Assembly (NCBI GenBank): GCA_016098155.1
Contig: JAAAJB010000058.1
Span: 27,011-91,010, forward strand
DNA: 64,000 nt
Source of the DNA: Actinomortierella ambigua
Taxonomy: Eukaryota > Mortierellomycota > Mortierellomycetes > Mortierellales > Mortierellaceae
Direction of reading: 5' to 3'
The position numbers and the translations under genes are program-made. Every line of letters starts with the position of its first letter. The stretch's first letter is position 1. The notes under the pieces are model-generated. The model worked only from the letters and a program-made list of their open reading frames with translations, was not told the origin of the DNA and made no database searches. Positions 44,418-55,824 of the stretch are shown here, one piece after another.

Positions 44418-45129
44418 CAATTCAAAAAGACCTCAACATGTTTATGACCGGTGTCAAAAAAAAAAAAAAAAAAAAAAAAAAAGAGAGATGGTCCAAATAA
44501 ATACACTGCGCTATACCTGCCATGCATACGTGCATAGACAGCTGATGACTGAAGACATGCACACGTTTAGCGAGCGTGATGGGCACTGTGTCAAGTTGCG
44601 ACCATATCCATATGCGTTGGATTATAGCCATTATAGTCTTGCACCCTGCAACCTGAAGATCCTGCAACCTGAAGATTACTATATGAGCGGTTTCCTATTT
44701 GAACCCATCGTGATTATCCAACGGTGCAATAGCCCTCGGAGCAAATTATCAACCCTCGTGCCGAATGTGACAGCTCAGGACACCAGAGATATCGACGTGT
44801 TGGGTCCGGGATGTCAAACCTCGAGGATAATCCCTTCTATACTAGTTTAAATTAAGGTTCTCTGAGATGTCCTCTTCGCCGGCGAGATTCGATAGGAGCT
44901 CCAGATTATCCTCTGCCGTCCTGATGTCAAATCAACGACTCGCTACAACCTTCCAACGATAGGGGCAGTAGCAAAGGCTTTATAGTCAACTACATTGAAC
45001 GATGTCAAACTTATGACAGATCTGAGCGTGGGATTTTCTCAGTATTTTAGAGAATTCGCCCGGCGGTACAGTCTGCCGGGTTAGTTTTTCTTCTTCTTGA
45101 AAAATGTGTACGAAATTCCGCTCTACGCA

Positions 45130-45440
45130 AGCACAGACGGATATCCTGACACTACGGTGAGCATCACAGACATGACCTTGTTAGTTGGAACAGCATTGGC
45201 AATCATTGTCATGGCTTCCTTGTGAGCGTTTCGCTGTTTTTCATTGAGGGTTGCAACACCGTCTTGGGATTGTCTGTTGGCCGGCACACGATCTTCAGCA
45301 GAGATTTCATGGTAATCCTAAATCCATAAAGGATGTCTTTTGGGACTGGGATATTGAAACCGCGAAATCTTCAGCAAGTGACATACCCATGTTGTTGATG
45401 TCTGGTAGGGCACGATTGGCGCGCAAATTGCGATCCCATG
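45130..45440 (-). pseudogene. Unidentified coding relic, minus strand
   Basis: Two open stretches on the minus strand read as protein-like sequence. One, from about 45440 to 45312, contains WDRNLRANRALPDINNMGMS and AEDFAVSISQSQKTSF. The other, in a different frame from about 45315 to 45135, contains HEISAEDRVPANRQSQDG and LNEKQRNAHKEAMTMIANA, then a stop. The frame change and lack of a start suggest a decayed gene or transposon piece. LNEKQRNAHKEAM faintly recalls the helicase N-motif of Pif1/Helitron proteins, but nothing after it supports that. Confidence 0.3.
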
Positions 45441-45786
45441 TCTGGTGTGTTCCTGTGTGATATGTTGTACATACACTATGCACTCAATGGAACTCTCAAC
45501 GAGGTCGTCTTTAATTTACCCCCGCAATTGGCGCGGGTCTCTGGGAGAGTTGTGGGCCATGATAAAGGAAATGGGCCGCCAGAGCAGGCGCGGACGCTTG
45601 TAGAAATTGGCCTTCCTCTATAGTCAGAACCAATAGTTTATCGCCTTGAGCTATACCTCTTGTTTCGAGGACTTCTTGCCATGAATGGTACTACACCGTG
45701 TACCATGGCGGGGTCTTGCCAGCTCCTTGCTCCTCAGGCGTGGCGGAGCAATACTCGCAGTGCGTTGAGCTCTTTTGTTTCTGGTA

Positions 45787-46086
45787 TTAACATTGAATAC
45801 GCGGCTGACATTTCTTTTGCAGCTCCTCAAGTGGCTGCCTCGCCAGACGTAATGAAAGGGCATTTCTGGCCATGCGTTTTTTTTCTGGCACCTCGTCTGT
45901 TTGATTCAAGGTAAACCAGACTTCAAGTTTAGTGCTCCGCCTGGCCACATCATAAATTGCTTCGTCCAGTGGTTGGCCTGTCCGAAAGTGAACAAGATGT
46001 AGGTCTTTGAAGTGCACAGTAGGCAGCAAAGCTTGGTGAACGACCATGAGCCGTGAAGTGGGTAATTTCGCCATAGACTCTCGCAT
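45787..46086 (-). pseudogene. Unidentified coding fragment, minus strand
   Basis: A 99-codon minus-strand frame with balanced composition (LHLVHFRTGQPLDEAIYDVA, RRSTKLEVWFTLNQTDEVPE, NALSLRLARQPLEELQKKC). It resembles a piece of a globular protein more than a chance frame. I do not recognise the family and see no companion exons, so I treat it as a fragment. It lies in the insert that lengthens the unit between array genes 3 and 4. Confidence 0.3.
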
Positions 46087-47415
46087 CCGGATATGTACCT
46101 AACATCTGGAAAGGCTTTGATCTCGTTGTCGCTTTTCCAAACCACAGACATGGGAAACACTCGTGCGACTCTTTATAGAGGTTATCCCTAGCGGCCCCTT
46201 CCAAGACACGTGCACAGAGGTGCGCGCCCACGCACAGCCACAGACCCTCCAATGGCGTGACGAGGGTAGTATGTCAAAAATAACACAGATTTTCGCTGAA
46301 GGAGGAGGCGCGACAAGTAAGTTGGATGTGTAGAATAATCGAATATGCAAACGATGGTCAGTTTTGACCAATCGCCACCCTAGAGGTGGGACGAGTCGCT
46401 GGGTGCTAGCCCGTGGTTTCTCAGGAGGCCGCCAATAGAGGCGCCAAACTGTGCGGGTTTTATGCCACGGAGGAGCATTCCTATCGTACAGGCCAGATGG
46501 CCTGTACGCGTGACATAATACGTATATAGCCGCTAGTCCGGTCATCGACACGCAGGCACGTCTTTTCTTAGGTGGATTTGAGCAATCGTGGAGAAGCATG
46601 GTACGTTCGATGTTGTATCCATCAATGCATCTTCCAGACACTTCAAACGTAAGCAGCAGTACATTTCGTTACTTGATCATGATGAGGTTTCTGAATAGAC
46701 TTTAGAATCCGGAGAAAGAGGTGCAACCAACGTGATACATATCGTTGAATAGTTTGTACGCATCATTAAATAGTTGGCGGGCTTATTTGTTGCGGTGGTC
46801 TGATGGCGTAATGAGGTAGTCAGCCTTTCGTTCTCTCGTTAATTCAAGCTTGGAGGGATTGGACTGTTGGAAGTGCACCATGGTCCTGTTAGGCGTTTAG
46901 CTCACAGGTGGAGCCACGATTGGGATGGCCAGAATCTCACATCGAAATATTATTTTCGTGTTCACTGTGGCGGCGCGATGACGATTGGCTTACAACTGAG
47001 ATTTCAATAGTAAAGAAAATTGGTATGCACGGGAAGGATGCGATTTAGCACATTTTGGAAGTAGCTATCGGAGGGATACAGGGCGTGGGTATGTTTGTTG
47101 GCAGTAGAGGAGCAGGGTTAAGAGGCATGTAGGGTCTTGAGCCCAACGGAATACTAGGATATCCTGGGCTGTTGTCCTTTTAAAACTGAGTCCTGACCTC
47201 CTGTATGGATCATAAGTCATGTGAGAGAATCAGTAGCATCCCGTGAAACGTGCACTTTTTTACTCTTCCCCTCCCTCCCTCCTCCTCCTTTTTTTTTTTT
47301 TTTTTTTTTACATGGTTGTATGAAATCATTTTCTCCTTCTTTTACCCTCCAAACCACCCCGCAAAAAGCGACTTCGCGACATCAGGAATCAAGCCCTAAC
47401 GGACTGCTGACAATC

Positions 47416-47423
47416 ATAAATAG
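47416..47423 (+). promoter_or_regulatory. TATA-like box of array gene 4
   Basis: ATAAATAG, 114 bp before the ATG at 47530. Flanks differ from those of genes 1-3. Confidence 0.45.
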
Positions 47424-47529
47424 TTACCGTGTCGATTTCCATTCGCTTCACCTTACCGAACACTACCCACCCTTCACACCCTTACGTTTCACACCAACGA
47501 CGCCAAAACAAGCACTGCAGAAACAAAAA

Positions 47530-48243
47530 ATGAAGCTCCATGCCACTACCCTCTTCGCATTATGTGCACCCTCTGTCTGCCTCGCCGTCGTTAGCCTCTC
47601 CTGGGATTTCTTGGCCATCCCCACTACCGGATTGCTTGATATCACCTTCCCCTTCAACGTAGCCAATGCGCCCCATCAAACGGGATTCTACTTTGCCCAG
47701 CAGTTCAAGTTTATAAAAGTCGCAGAAGTTGGCACCATTGGTCTCAAGCCTCAAGAAGATGTCAACGGTACTAGCGTCATCCGTGGCGTGTTCTCCTCGT
47801 CCCAGAACGGCACTACTACGAACCACCCCAATTGCAGCCCTGGAGCCGATGGAGGAGCTGGCGTGAGTTGCGAGTTCACATTTCCAGCAACTTACAGCAA
47901 CACATTCAACATGGTAGTCGAGAACATCAACGGCACAACCTGGCGAGGCACGGCAGTTGATAGTGAGACCTCAAACACTACTGAGATTGGCGAGTGGACT
48001 CTGCCGTCAGAATCGGGAGGTATCTTGGGTTCACAGACTGGATTTATCGAGTACTATGCTCATAATTGCACGGTCCCACCCTTCACCGAAGTCACGTTTT
48101 TCAACCCGACCTCCGACACGCCCGGTGCGATGGGAGGTAGCATTGAAACGGTAGCTGAGCGGCCCTACGGATGCGAAAAGCAGGCCAATTTCACGGACAG
48201 GGGCGTGCCTGATGGCCACGACATTAGTATCGGAGTTTTGTGA
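47530..48243 (+). CDS. Array gene 4: secreted family S protein
   Basis: Intronless, 237 residues from ATG 47530, the start that gives a signal peptide (MKLHATTLFALCAPSVCLAV) equivalent to its relatives. The frame is open back to 47221, but that part is leader (poly-T derived Phe run) and is downstream of no TATA box. The mature domain has FPFNVANAPHQTGFYFAQQF, VFSSSQNGTTTNHPNC, GADGGAGVSCEFTFPATYSN, GTTWRGTAVDSETSN, WTLPSESGGILGS and FIEYYA. The WN segment after FIEYY is missing, making the loop short, and the four cysteines are kept. Only moderately similar to genes 1-3, so an older copy. Confidence 0.83.
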   Translation: MKLHATTLFALCAPSVCLAVVSLSWDFLAIPTTGLLDITFPFNVANAPHQTGFYFAQQFKFIKVAEVGTIGLKPQEDVNGTSVIRGVFSSSQNGTTTNHPNCSPGADGGAGVSCEFTFPATYSNTFNMVVENINGTTWRGTAVDSETSNTTEIGEWTLPSESGGILGSQTGFIEYYAHNCTVPPFTEVTFFNPTSDTPGAMGGSIETVAERPYGCEKQANFTDRGVPDGHDISIGVL

Positions 48244-49557
48244 TACGCCTCAAAAAGAAAAAAAAATCCCATGACAACTTTGCAGCGTCTGTTGATGGCT
48301 GAGTACATGCATGCCCATAATAATAATGGTGGCAATTCTGCCAATACATATATATGCGTTGGATTAAAGGCATTTCAGTCACGCTTAAAGACGCCAAGGC
48401 TTACAGCTGTCTATTGAACCCATCTTGGATGTCAATAACGTCATCGCCTAACTAACGAATGTGACAGTAAATGGTATTAGAATCATCGATATGTGAGGCC
48501 CAGAATTGTCAAATTTCGTGGACAATCCTTACCACACCTGCTTCTATTGGTGGTTGTCCATGTTCGCCTCTTCGCAGCTCGTGATTCGATAGCAGCCCCA
48601 GGTATTCCTCTGTCATCTCGGTGTCAACTGCCAAGTCATTGATTCATGACGATCTTCCAACGATAGTTTTAACGTCGGCTCTGGGCGAGCGGCTATTTTA
48701 ATAGCCTCCTATAGTTGTCGTGCACTTCCCGCCCAACGACCCTTCAGTCCTCGGCCATGTAGCAGGAATTTGAAGGTAGGGCTTGATGTTTCGCACCTCC
48801 TTCACAAGCAGTAGGCAATGGTTCTCTAGCGGCCATCAAGAAAGGTCTAGGGCAAACGCATTCGACCAGTCATGATGAGACATGGCGCTCTCTGTAGTTT
48901 CGTCACCAAAAGGATTTCCTGGTCACTCCCAAAGCCTGGGTATCATGTCCCCTTTCTTGGTCAGTTTTCGCCCGAATGACAGTATTACGTACTGAAAGAA
49001 AGTCATCAAAGGTGACTCTACGCCGAGATTTCGTAACGAAAAATCCCTCTTTTAACAACCCAACTTGCATTCTTCTGGAAGGCTATGAGGTAGTTTGTGA
49101 GGATGGGGTCAAAAAAGGAGACCACCGGAATTCTAGAATTAGCTAGGCTAGTAGGTTCATGTTGCTTCTCGAGCGCATTTTTTTTTCCTAGTGGTTCCGA
49201 CCTGTATCGAAGAATGCAAGTTCGCTTAGCTCTTGTAGCTTCCAATCGACCAAAGACAAGGGAAGCCTTGATTTTTACTAGGCAAAATCGAAGATTAAGA
49301 AGACCCAGACCTTTTGTCTGAATGTCAGGACCATCATAGTTGCAAACCCAGCCTTTTTTTCCTCCTTTGCTGGTGGTGAGCACTTTTGCAGGGCAGAGCT
49401 GGAATTTTATTTTTCTAAATTTTCGCGAATAAAAGAAGAAGCCATTATCTTAAACAGCCGCTTCTGCTTTCATCACGAAAACCGTCCATCATCTACACAC
49501 CCACTCCATATCTAAACACTAGAGACACCAAAGCCAAGCCGTATTTAAAACAACAAT
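48244..49557. other. Spacer of tandem unit 4/5
   Basis: Diverged version of the unit spacer ('tgcgttggattaaaggcatt' near 48355, cf. 42355; 'cgtactgaaagaaagtcatc' near 48989). No gene supported. Confidence 0.5.
49429..49435 (+). promoter_or_regulatory. TATA-like box of array gene 5
   Basis: ATAAAAG, about 129 bp before the ATG. Downstream flank shares 'aaaaccgtccatc' with genes 1-3. Confidence 0.4.
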
Positions 49558-50295
49558 ATGAGGCTCCTCGCCGTTACCCTCCTCGTCTGCACGCCTTCTG
49601 TCTGTTTTGGATTCTTTGCATCTATCAATAATTGGGGATTCTCCGAGTTTCCCGAGACTGGATTGAACGATATCACCTTCCCCTTCAATGTAGCCAATGC
49701 ACCTCATACAAGGGGAGTCTACTTTGCCCAGATGTTCGGCTTCCAGAATATCAAGGAGTCGGGTTACACTGGCCTCCAGCCTCAAGAAGACGACAACGGG
49801 AATAGCGTCATCCGTGGTGTATTCTCCTCGTTCCAGAATGGCACTACGACGAACCACCCCAATTGCAGCCCTGGAGCCGATGGTGGACCAGGTGTGAGCT
49901 GTGGGTTCATCTTTCCAGCAAATTACAATCACATATTCAACATGACAGTCCAGAACATTGGCAACACGACCTGGCGAGGCACAGCAGTCGATACCGTGAC
50001 CAAGAATGCTACTGAGATTGGCGTGTGGACTCTACCACCAGAATCTGGAGCCATCGTAAATGGGCAGTTGGGATTTTTCGAGTATTTCCTATGGAACGGC
50101 GGCGGCGAATCCCATAATTGCTCAACCCTACCCTTCAGCGAAGTCACGATGTTCAGCCCGACTTCAATGGCGAACGGCGCAGTTGGAGGCCACATCATAT
50201 CGGTGTATGAAGACTCCAGCGAATGCTCAACACACGTCAATATGTCGTACACGGCTGTGCCTGGTGGCTACAATATCAAAGCCGGATTTTTGTGA
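49558..50295 (+). CDS. Array gene 5: secreted family S protein with a gene-1-like core
   Basis: Intronless, 245 residues. Signal peptide MRLLAVTLLVCTPSVCFGFF differs from its neighbours, as does the first third (NNWGFSEFPETGLNDITF). From GYTGLQPQ to EIGVWTLPP the protein is almost identical to gene 1 (NGTTTNHPNC, GVSCGFIFPANYNH, FNMTVQNIGNTTWRGTAVDT), including FIFPANYNH where genes 2 and 3 have FPADY. After WTLPP it diverges again (ESGAIVNGQLGFFEYFLWNG, SPTSMANGAVGGH). The pattern suggests gene conversion with gene 1. Four cysteines and several N-glycosylation sites are kept. Confidence 0.85.
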   Translation: MRLLAVTLLVCTPSVCFGFFASINNWGFSEFPETGLNDITFPFNVANAPHTRGVYFAQMFGFQNIKESGYTGLQPQEDDNGNSVIRGVFSSFQNGTTTNHPNCSPGADGGPGVSCGFIFPANYNHIFNMTVQNIGNTTWRGTAVDTVTKNATEIGVWTLPPESGAIVNGQLGFFEYFLWNGGGESHNCSTLPFSEVTMFSPTSMANGAVGGHIISVYEDSSECSTHVNMSYTAVPGGYNIKAGFL

Positions 50296-51455
50296 TGCTC
50301 CAGAAAAAAAGAAACGAGTCGTTTCGTCATGACGAAGACTCTTTGTCCTGAAAAGAATATAAAATAAAGTAGTGATTGTACATTCGTATTTGGAAAATGT
50401 CGCCGCTCTCGTTCAGCAACCCACAGCTTAAAGATGACAAGATGTCCATTGATCCAATCGTCGAGGACACATAAGGCCATTCTCGATGTTCAATACATCG
50501 GAGGCATAGGCGTCTACAGGTTCTTAAACCTCGAGAAGAATCTACCGCACAAAAAAGTTGAAAACGCTATGTTCTGCTGGGAGCCCCCTCTTGTAAGATC
50601 TTAGCACCGTCTTATCCGTTTAAACGCAATGATTGTGTCTGTGCTCCTTAGGATGGGTGTGGGCGGTTTGCGCCTTCACTTTCATGCACCAATAGGGTGA
50701 TGAAATCCATACAGTTCATTGTAGCCTCGAAATTGACATCCGTCAGGCATCAGGGGGGTTTTTTCGCAGTCAATCTCTCGATCTCTTCCATTTGGTCGAG
50801 GTCCGATTCTGCGAGATGACACGTGTGGCGCGGCGGTTGCTTTTTTTCTTTTGCATGGCTGGGGATGCTGGTGAGGATGAAAAGGGAGACAGGCAGTACC
50901 ATTGAAAAATGTTTTTGGGTGAGCCATGTACGAACAGAGAATAAGGTTGATCCTGTGATATGATTGGCTGGCATTTTTGCTTTGCGGTATGCGACGGAGG
51001 GGGTTGGTCATGATTGCGTTGCTGCAGTTGCTGCCGTTGCTGTCGTAATTGCTTCTGTAAGCAGCGGTTAATATGGTTACGGCATATGCTTGCTGTCGTG
51101 GCGACAGCTGCAGTGGCCATTTGAGGTTGTTGTTGCTGTCGGTAGTTTTGTCGAGGGCAAGAGGAACCCAATGGAATATTAGGACAGTTTGGGGATGTGC
51201 GCTACTTCTCAAGTATCCATTCTTCCCAGTGCCTACTGAACTGTTAGGAAGAATGCAGGTGTAGCCTCCTTTTCCTCACAGCTCATGTAGTTAACCTAAA
51301 GAAAGGGAAACCCACAGCAAAGCAAACAGCTTGTTAAATATCCGACCCCATCCATTTCACTACACCGACACTTCTGCGATCCCACCTGCAGAACCTCGTT
51401 CGACGCTTCCTATCAGTGGCACCAAGACAACCACCTACAAAAAATAGAGAAGAAA
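50296..51455. other. Spacer before array gene 6
   Basis: No supported gene. Minus-strand frames between 50682 and 51212 are Gln/His/Asn-rich and overlap each other in two frames; I could not build a convincing gene from them. Confidence 0.4.
51334..51341 (+). promoter_or_regulatory. TATA-like box of array gene 6
   Basis: TTAAATAT, 122 bp before the ATG; a weak match, listed because of its position. Confidence 0.3.
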
Positions 51456-52187
51456 ATGAAACTCGTCACCGCCACTCTCCTCTTAGCATGCGCACCTTCA
51501 CTCTGCTTTGCTTATGCTTTAGCCCCATGGAAGTTCAAAACTGCGCCCACTAGCGGAATAGAGCACATCGTCTTCCCCATCAACATTAGCAACATGTCCC
51601 ACAAATGGGGATACAACGTTGCTCAACAGGTCCGCTTTAAGAACAGTGCCAATGTTGCATTCATTGGCCTTCAGCCTTATGCTGACGCCGGCGGACAGAG
51701 CGTCTTCCGCGCATCGCTCACTACTTTTCAGAACGGCACAACGTCGAATCACCACACGTGCCATCCTATGCGGAACTCCCCCGGTATAGAATGTTCCATC
51801 ATGATCAACGGGAACTACAACCACACATACGAGCTGAAGATCGAGAAGGCCTATGAAACAACCTGGCGAGGATTGGTAAAAGATTCGGTGAATGACGATC
51901 TGTACTTGATTGGCCTGTGGACACTGCCGCCGACAACCGGTAACATCACGAATGGAAACAATGGATACATAGACTACATGCCCTGGAGCGACGCCCAGAC
52001 GTCGCCTGATTGCTCAACTCTGCCCATTGCTGAGGTCACGATGTACGACCCGTTCTCGTATACGGAAGGTGTCTCTGGTGGCCGCATCGATCGTGTGCTT
52101 GAGTATGGCACCTGTGCGGGTGCGATGAACTTTAAGAACAAGACGGTCGACGGAGGCTACGACTTCACAATCGGGTTTTTACCTTGA
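51456..52187 (+). CDS. Array gene 6: divergent secreted family S protein
   Basis: Intronless, 243 residues, signal peptide MKLVTATLLLACAPSLCFAY. The framework aligns with the other copies: WKFKTAPTSGIEHIVFPINI, GYNVAQQVRFKN, FIGLQPYAD, TTFQNGTTSNHHTC, TTWRGLVKDSVND, IGLWTLPP, GYIDYMPW, DCSTLPIAEVTMYDP, GGRIDRVLEYGTC. The GADGGPGVSC block is replaced by MRNSPGIECS and VFSSFQ by ASLTTFQ. The four cysteines persist (HHTC, IECS, DCST, GTC). It is clearly homologous but strongly diverged, with the same length and signal peptide layout, which suggests it is maintained rather than decaying. Confidence 0.82.
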   Translation: MKLVTATLLLACAPSLCFAYALAPWKFKTAPTSGIEHIVFPINISNMSHKWGYNVAQQVRFKNSANVAFIGLQPYADAGGQSVFRASLTTFQNGTTSNHHTCHPMRNSPGIECSIMINGNYNHTYELKIEKAYETTWRGLVKDSVNDDLYLIGLWTLPPTTGNITNGNNGYIDYMPWSDAQTSPDCSTLPIAEVTMYDPFSYTEGVSGGRIDRVLEYGTCAGAMNFKNKTVDGGYDFTIGFLP

Positions 52188-53160
52188 TTATCTACGAAGC
52201 ATTGTTTTGGATCTCACTTCATCATGTACTGTCTTAAGAAGAGAACCAAGAGATATCAACTTAATGAACACAAAAACACCTTTTCCTTGACAGAAAATAT
52301 GGCTTTGGACATCCATCCATTGTACCCGTAGTGGCCACTGGTGACCAAGTGGTGCTCAAACCTTTACTCGCGCATGTGACTACAAATCTATGAAGAAATC
52401 CTCGGCTCTGCTAATAGGAGGGAAGGAAAGTCGGTGTTGGGAGCGTTGCGTTTACTTCAGTTCTTAACGTTATCATAGTTACTAAAGCAACGTGCAAAGT
52501 CCATTTGATTCCGATACACTACTGGATCCAAGGATACTGCGCTTGGCTGGCTCCCAGGATATCTTATAAAATACGACTCAGAATGTAGCCTCGAATCGTC
52601 TTGGCATTCAGGGATGTAGGGAATAATCCATTCCTGCTTCCTTCCATCCGAAGCGAGCCCTCGATCTCTCGTCAGGCCCCATGGTCTACCCTGTGGTTTA
52701 ACTGTTGTTGATTGATCGCATACCTGTCTGTTGATCCAAGTGACACAACAGTGAAGTGCCACCACAGCAACCGAAACTCTCTATTTCCAGCCTGGCTGGC
52801 AAAACGGAGGCAGTATTACCGTTCTTGCACCCCGTCCATCCTACATACTGACCTGACCTTTTCTCTTCAGTCTTGAAACATCCGCTGGCCCAGCCTGCCT
52901 TCCCCTCTATAACGCAGCCGGGAGATTGCTCACTCAAATTTATCTCCTTGCTTACCTCTCCAACAATCATACCACACATGCAGATTCTCTACACTCCCTC
53001 CGTGCCTCCAAGTTCCAATAGCACTAACAAACGACCTTATGATAAGGATATCATGGCTCATTCCGATACTTTAGCATGATCCTTGTAGTCGCAAAAAATC
53101 TGGCAACTTTGGACGTTTTGCGGTACTCCCTTTTGTCGGTGTGTAGAACTCCTCTTTAAC
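52188..53160. other. Spacer; left copy of the knottin-gene duplication
   Basis: From about 52517 the sequence is a near-identical direct repeat of 55151 onward. No gene supported before the broken knottin copy at 53161. Confidence 0.55.
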
Positions 53161-53380
53161 ATGAAGCCGTGACTTGGTCTATGCCTTGTCTTGCTGTTGT
53201 TGATGGCAGCTACTCAAGCTAAGCTCCCACATCCACCTCCTCGCGGCACACCTACATCCGTATCTACTGCGACACCTACAGTGGTGAGTGGAGCCAACAC
53301 CTAGTCCTTACGTTGCTCTTGGTGCGTTATGTTCCTGGAGCGGAGATCCCCCCTGAGCGCTGCTACCTCCACTGGCGTAC
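52517..53380 (+). repeat. Segmental duplication, left copy (broken knottin-pattern gene)
   Basis: Matches 55151-56000. The first 320 bp (from 'actggatcc.aagatactgcgc', to 'ggcagtattaccgttcttg') are close to identical; the following promoter and coding parts are more diverged. Confidence 0.85.
53161..53380 (+). pseudogene. Nonsense-broken sister of the two-domain knottin-pattern gene
   Basis: The ATG at 53161 lines up with the ATG at 55825, but codon 4 is TGA. Past it the same frame still reads a signal-peptide-like and Pro/Thr-rich stretch (LVLLLMAATQAKLPHPPPRG, cf. AKLPTRPP in the intact gene). The cysteine domain has decayed: only a sequence resembling GALCSWSGDPP (about 53328-53357) is left of GGLCSWWGGLPCC, with frameshifts and further stops. 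The upstream duplicated segment is better preserved than the coding region. Confidence 0.75.
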
Positions 53381-55824
53381 TTGACGTACTTTTGAAGAAT
53401 AGGGGGTAGCGTTAGCTATGACTTCCGGAACTATTTCATGCAGCCGAACCCTCGCCGCCCTGCTCTTCCCACTCTCCCTCTCTTTCAAAGGAGCTTCCGT
53501 ATTCTGCATCGCTATTGCAATTGAACTTCTTTTGGCGCATGCTCTACATCCTCTCCCCTTTCTCTTCCCACCTGTGGCATTTCTCGTTCCTCTAAGAGAC
53601 GGACTATCAAAAGGAGCGTCAGGTGTTGAGGTATGACCTTGAGAGGCTACGCTGCAGAGAGAACTACAATATCCACAATGTCGAGATATTTGCTCGTGAG
53701 GGGAGGATTGCAGCACTACGCATCACGTCCTTGTGTCAAGCTGTGTAAAAAAAAAAAAAAAAAAAAAAAAAGACTCGGCGCTGTGATTTTCAGTGGTGTT
53801 AGAGGTGCAGGAGGCTTTCTTGCCTGAGTATGACTATGAATGGCAGTGTTCGCTAACTATAGCATCTCATGGTAGTATGTAGATTGGCATATCCATAGGC
53901 ATCCAACGTGGGTCGATCGTCGCTTCCATGGCGGATTTTGATGCGTGGTTATGCAATGAGCCCTTGTTAGTTGGCATGTGTTTGTTGTATCACAGTTTTC
54001 AGATGAGTAAATAACGGGATAGCCATAGTAAAGATGCCATACAAAGATGCCATGCACTGAAGTCTTCCCTTTAGACCAAGTACTGGTCCTGTCACTGCCT
54101 TCATCCGAAACCTATGCGGAGAGCAATCATCGAGGAACATAGCGCTTTCGATGATTTCCATTGAATACATATTCTACATAGATACTTTCAGCCAGAGAAA
54201 ATGCAATAAATTGTTGGCTCGATTATGATACAAGTCCTGTTCAAGCCTCCAAAATAGATGCTTCGCACGCATCATTCACTCGAAATAGGCGGTTTTCAAT
54301 GGAATATACCCGACCGAACAAGCCACTCTCATTCGCAGTGCACTGGAAAGAAGGAAAGAGGCAGCGATCTGTTTTCGTCCAAATCCATCCTTCTACTGCT
54401 ACGGCTGTTTCCTTCTTCCGCCATCGGCCAAATGATGCGGATCTGAATAAAAAGCACATTGTCTTCAAGAATGCGGTACATGCAATTGTATTCGTTGGTA
54501 AAGATCTCATCCATTCTTCACTCTCGATCTATGAAGCCTAGACAAGCTCTTCTCCTTTAATGCTTTTATCGATAGCCATCGTACAAGGCCGCATGCCACC
54601 GTGTCTCCATATTGGGTCCAAATACTCGGGAGATGACTTGTTCCCCTGCTGCTGTGGTATCTGTGTCCAGGGCCCTGGCGAAACAGAACGGTATTGTCAC
54701 TACCGAAAGGAGGCGTCACTTCATTCTGATAAATAAATAGAACTCATAGGCTTTTGAAGTGGTAAACAGATAATGATCATTCACTCTTCTCCTTTGGTTG
54801 GCTCGTCACATGCGGTCGAGGCATCGTTGCGTGCAGGAAGGCTATGACGGAGGGGAGCACTCGATAGAAATAGCTATTTGAGTGGATGCAGATACGTATG
54901 TATTTAGGGCACATGTATGGATGCCCGTGAAAGCGAGTAAAGAAAAGGCTTGTTGTAGTATCCAAGATGTAACTCTACGACTATCGGTTGGACCTTGTCG
55001 TAACATTCAAGTGGACACATGAGCCAATAAAAGCCCACTGCGCAGCGCAGCGGAGGGAGAAAGAAGGGGTGCCGGTATCGTTCAAAAGACAAAACGGGCT
55101 AACGGCAGATGTTAGCAGCGCATCCTCAATTGATTCCAATACTGCCTTTGCTTCGACTACTGGATCCCAAGATACTGCGCTTGGCTGGCTCCCAGAATAT
55201 CTTATCTTTCAAAATACGACCCAGAATGTAGCCTCGAATCGTCTTGGCATTCAGGGATGTAGGGAATAATTCATTCCTATTTCCTTCCATCCGAAGCGAG
55301 CCCTCGATCTCTCGTCAGGCCCCATGGTCTACCCTGTGGTTTAACTGTTGTTGATTGATCGCATACCTGTCTGTTGATCCAAGTGATACAGCAGTGAAGC
55401 GCCACCACAGCAACCGAAACTCTCTATTTCCAGCCTGGCTGGCAAAAAGAAGGCAGTATTACCGTTCTTGTACCTACATACTGACTTGGCTTTTTTATCT
55501 TCAGCCTTTATTCATCCGCAGGCCCAGCCTGCCTTCTCATCTTTAATGCGGTCGAGCACCATTTTGAGGTTGCTTGGTATAAATTGTCTCTTTGTTTGCT
55601 TCTCCACCAATCCTACCACACATCCAGATTTTCTACACTCTTTTCGTGACCCCAAGTTCCAACAAGCACTCACTAACCCCCACCATCTGGTACGGGTGTC
55701 ACGATCAACGTCTGTACCTTGAGCATGAACCATCGTCCAAGTGCAAAGTAGCTAACTTCATTGGTCGCTATGTGTGTGTTACTCCCCTTTTGTCGGTGCT
55801 GATTTCCTAGAACTCTTCTTCACC
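53381..55824. other. Intergenic, then right copy of the duplication
   Basis: Poly(A) at about 53748-53771. Frames around 54241-54541 on both strands are unremarkable and unassigned. From 55151 the sequence is the right duplicated copy, leading into the knottin-pattern gene. Confidence 0.5.

Larger units (their letters stand above)
44418..47529. other. Spacer between array genes 3 and 4, with relic insert
   Basis: Starts with the unit's downstream repeat (to about 44850), then relic coding DNA at about 45130-46090 (separate entries), then upstream-repeat-like sequence ('acttgatcatgatgaggttt', about 46671) and the leader of gene 4 with a poly(T) run at 47288-47309. The insert explains why this unit is about 1.6 kb longer than the others. 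Confidence 0.5.

Noticed and set aside
45660..45914. Plus-strand frame containing SFAAPQVAAS, briefly considered a subtilisin remnant (SGTSMAxPHVA block)
   Set aside because: Only a few residues match, and it overlaps an antisense frame that looks more protein-like.
47221..47529. In-frame extension upstream of array gene 4
   Set aside because: Includes a poly-T derived Phe run and precedes the TATA-like box; the start at 47530 gives the family signal peptide.
50682..51212. Minus-strand 176- and 133-codon frames, Gln/Asn/His-rich
   Set aside because: Two overlapping frames in the same DNA with biased composition; no splice model joined them convincingly.
54241..54541. Opposed frames on both strands (80 and 89 codons)
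   Set aside because: Neither resembles a known family and they cannot both be real; too short to judge.
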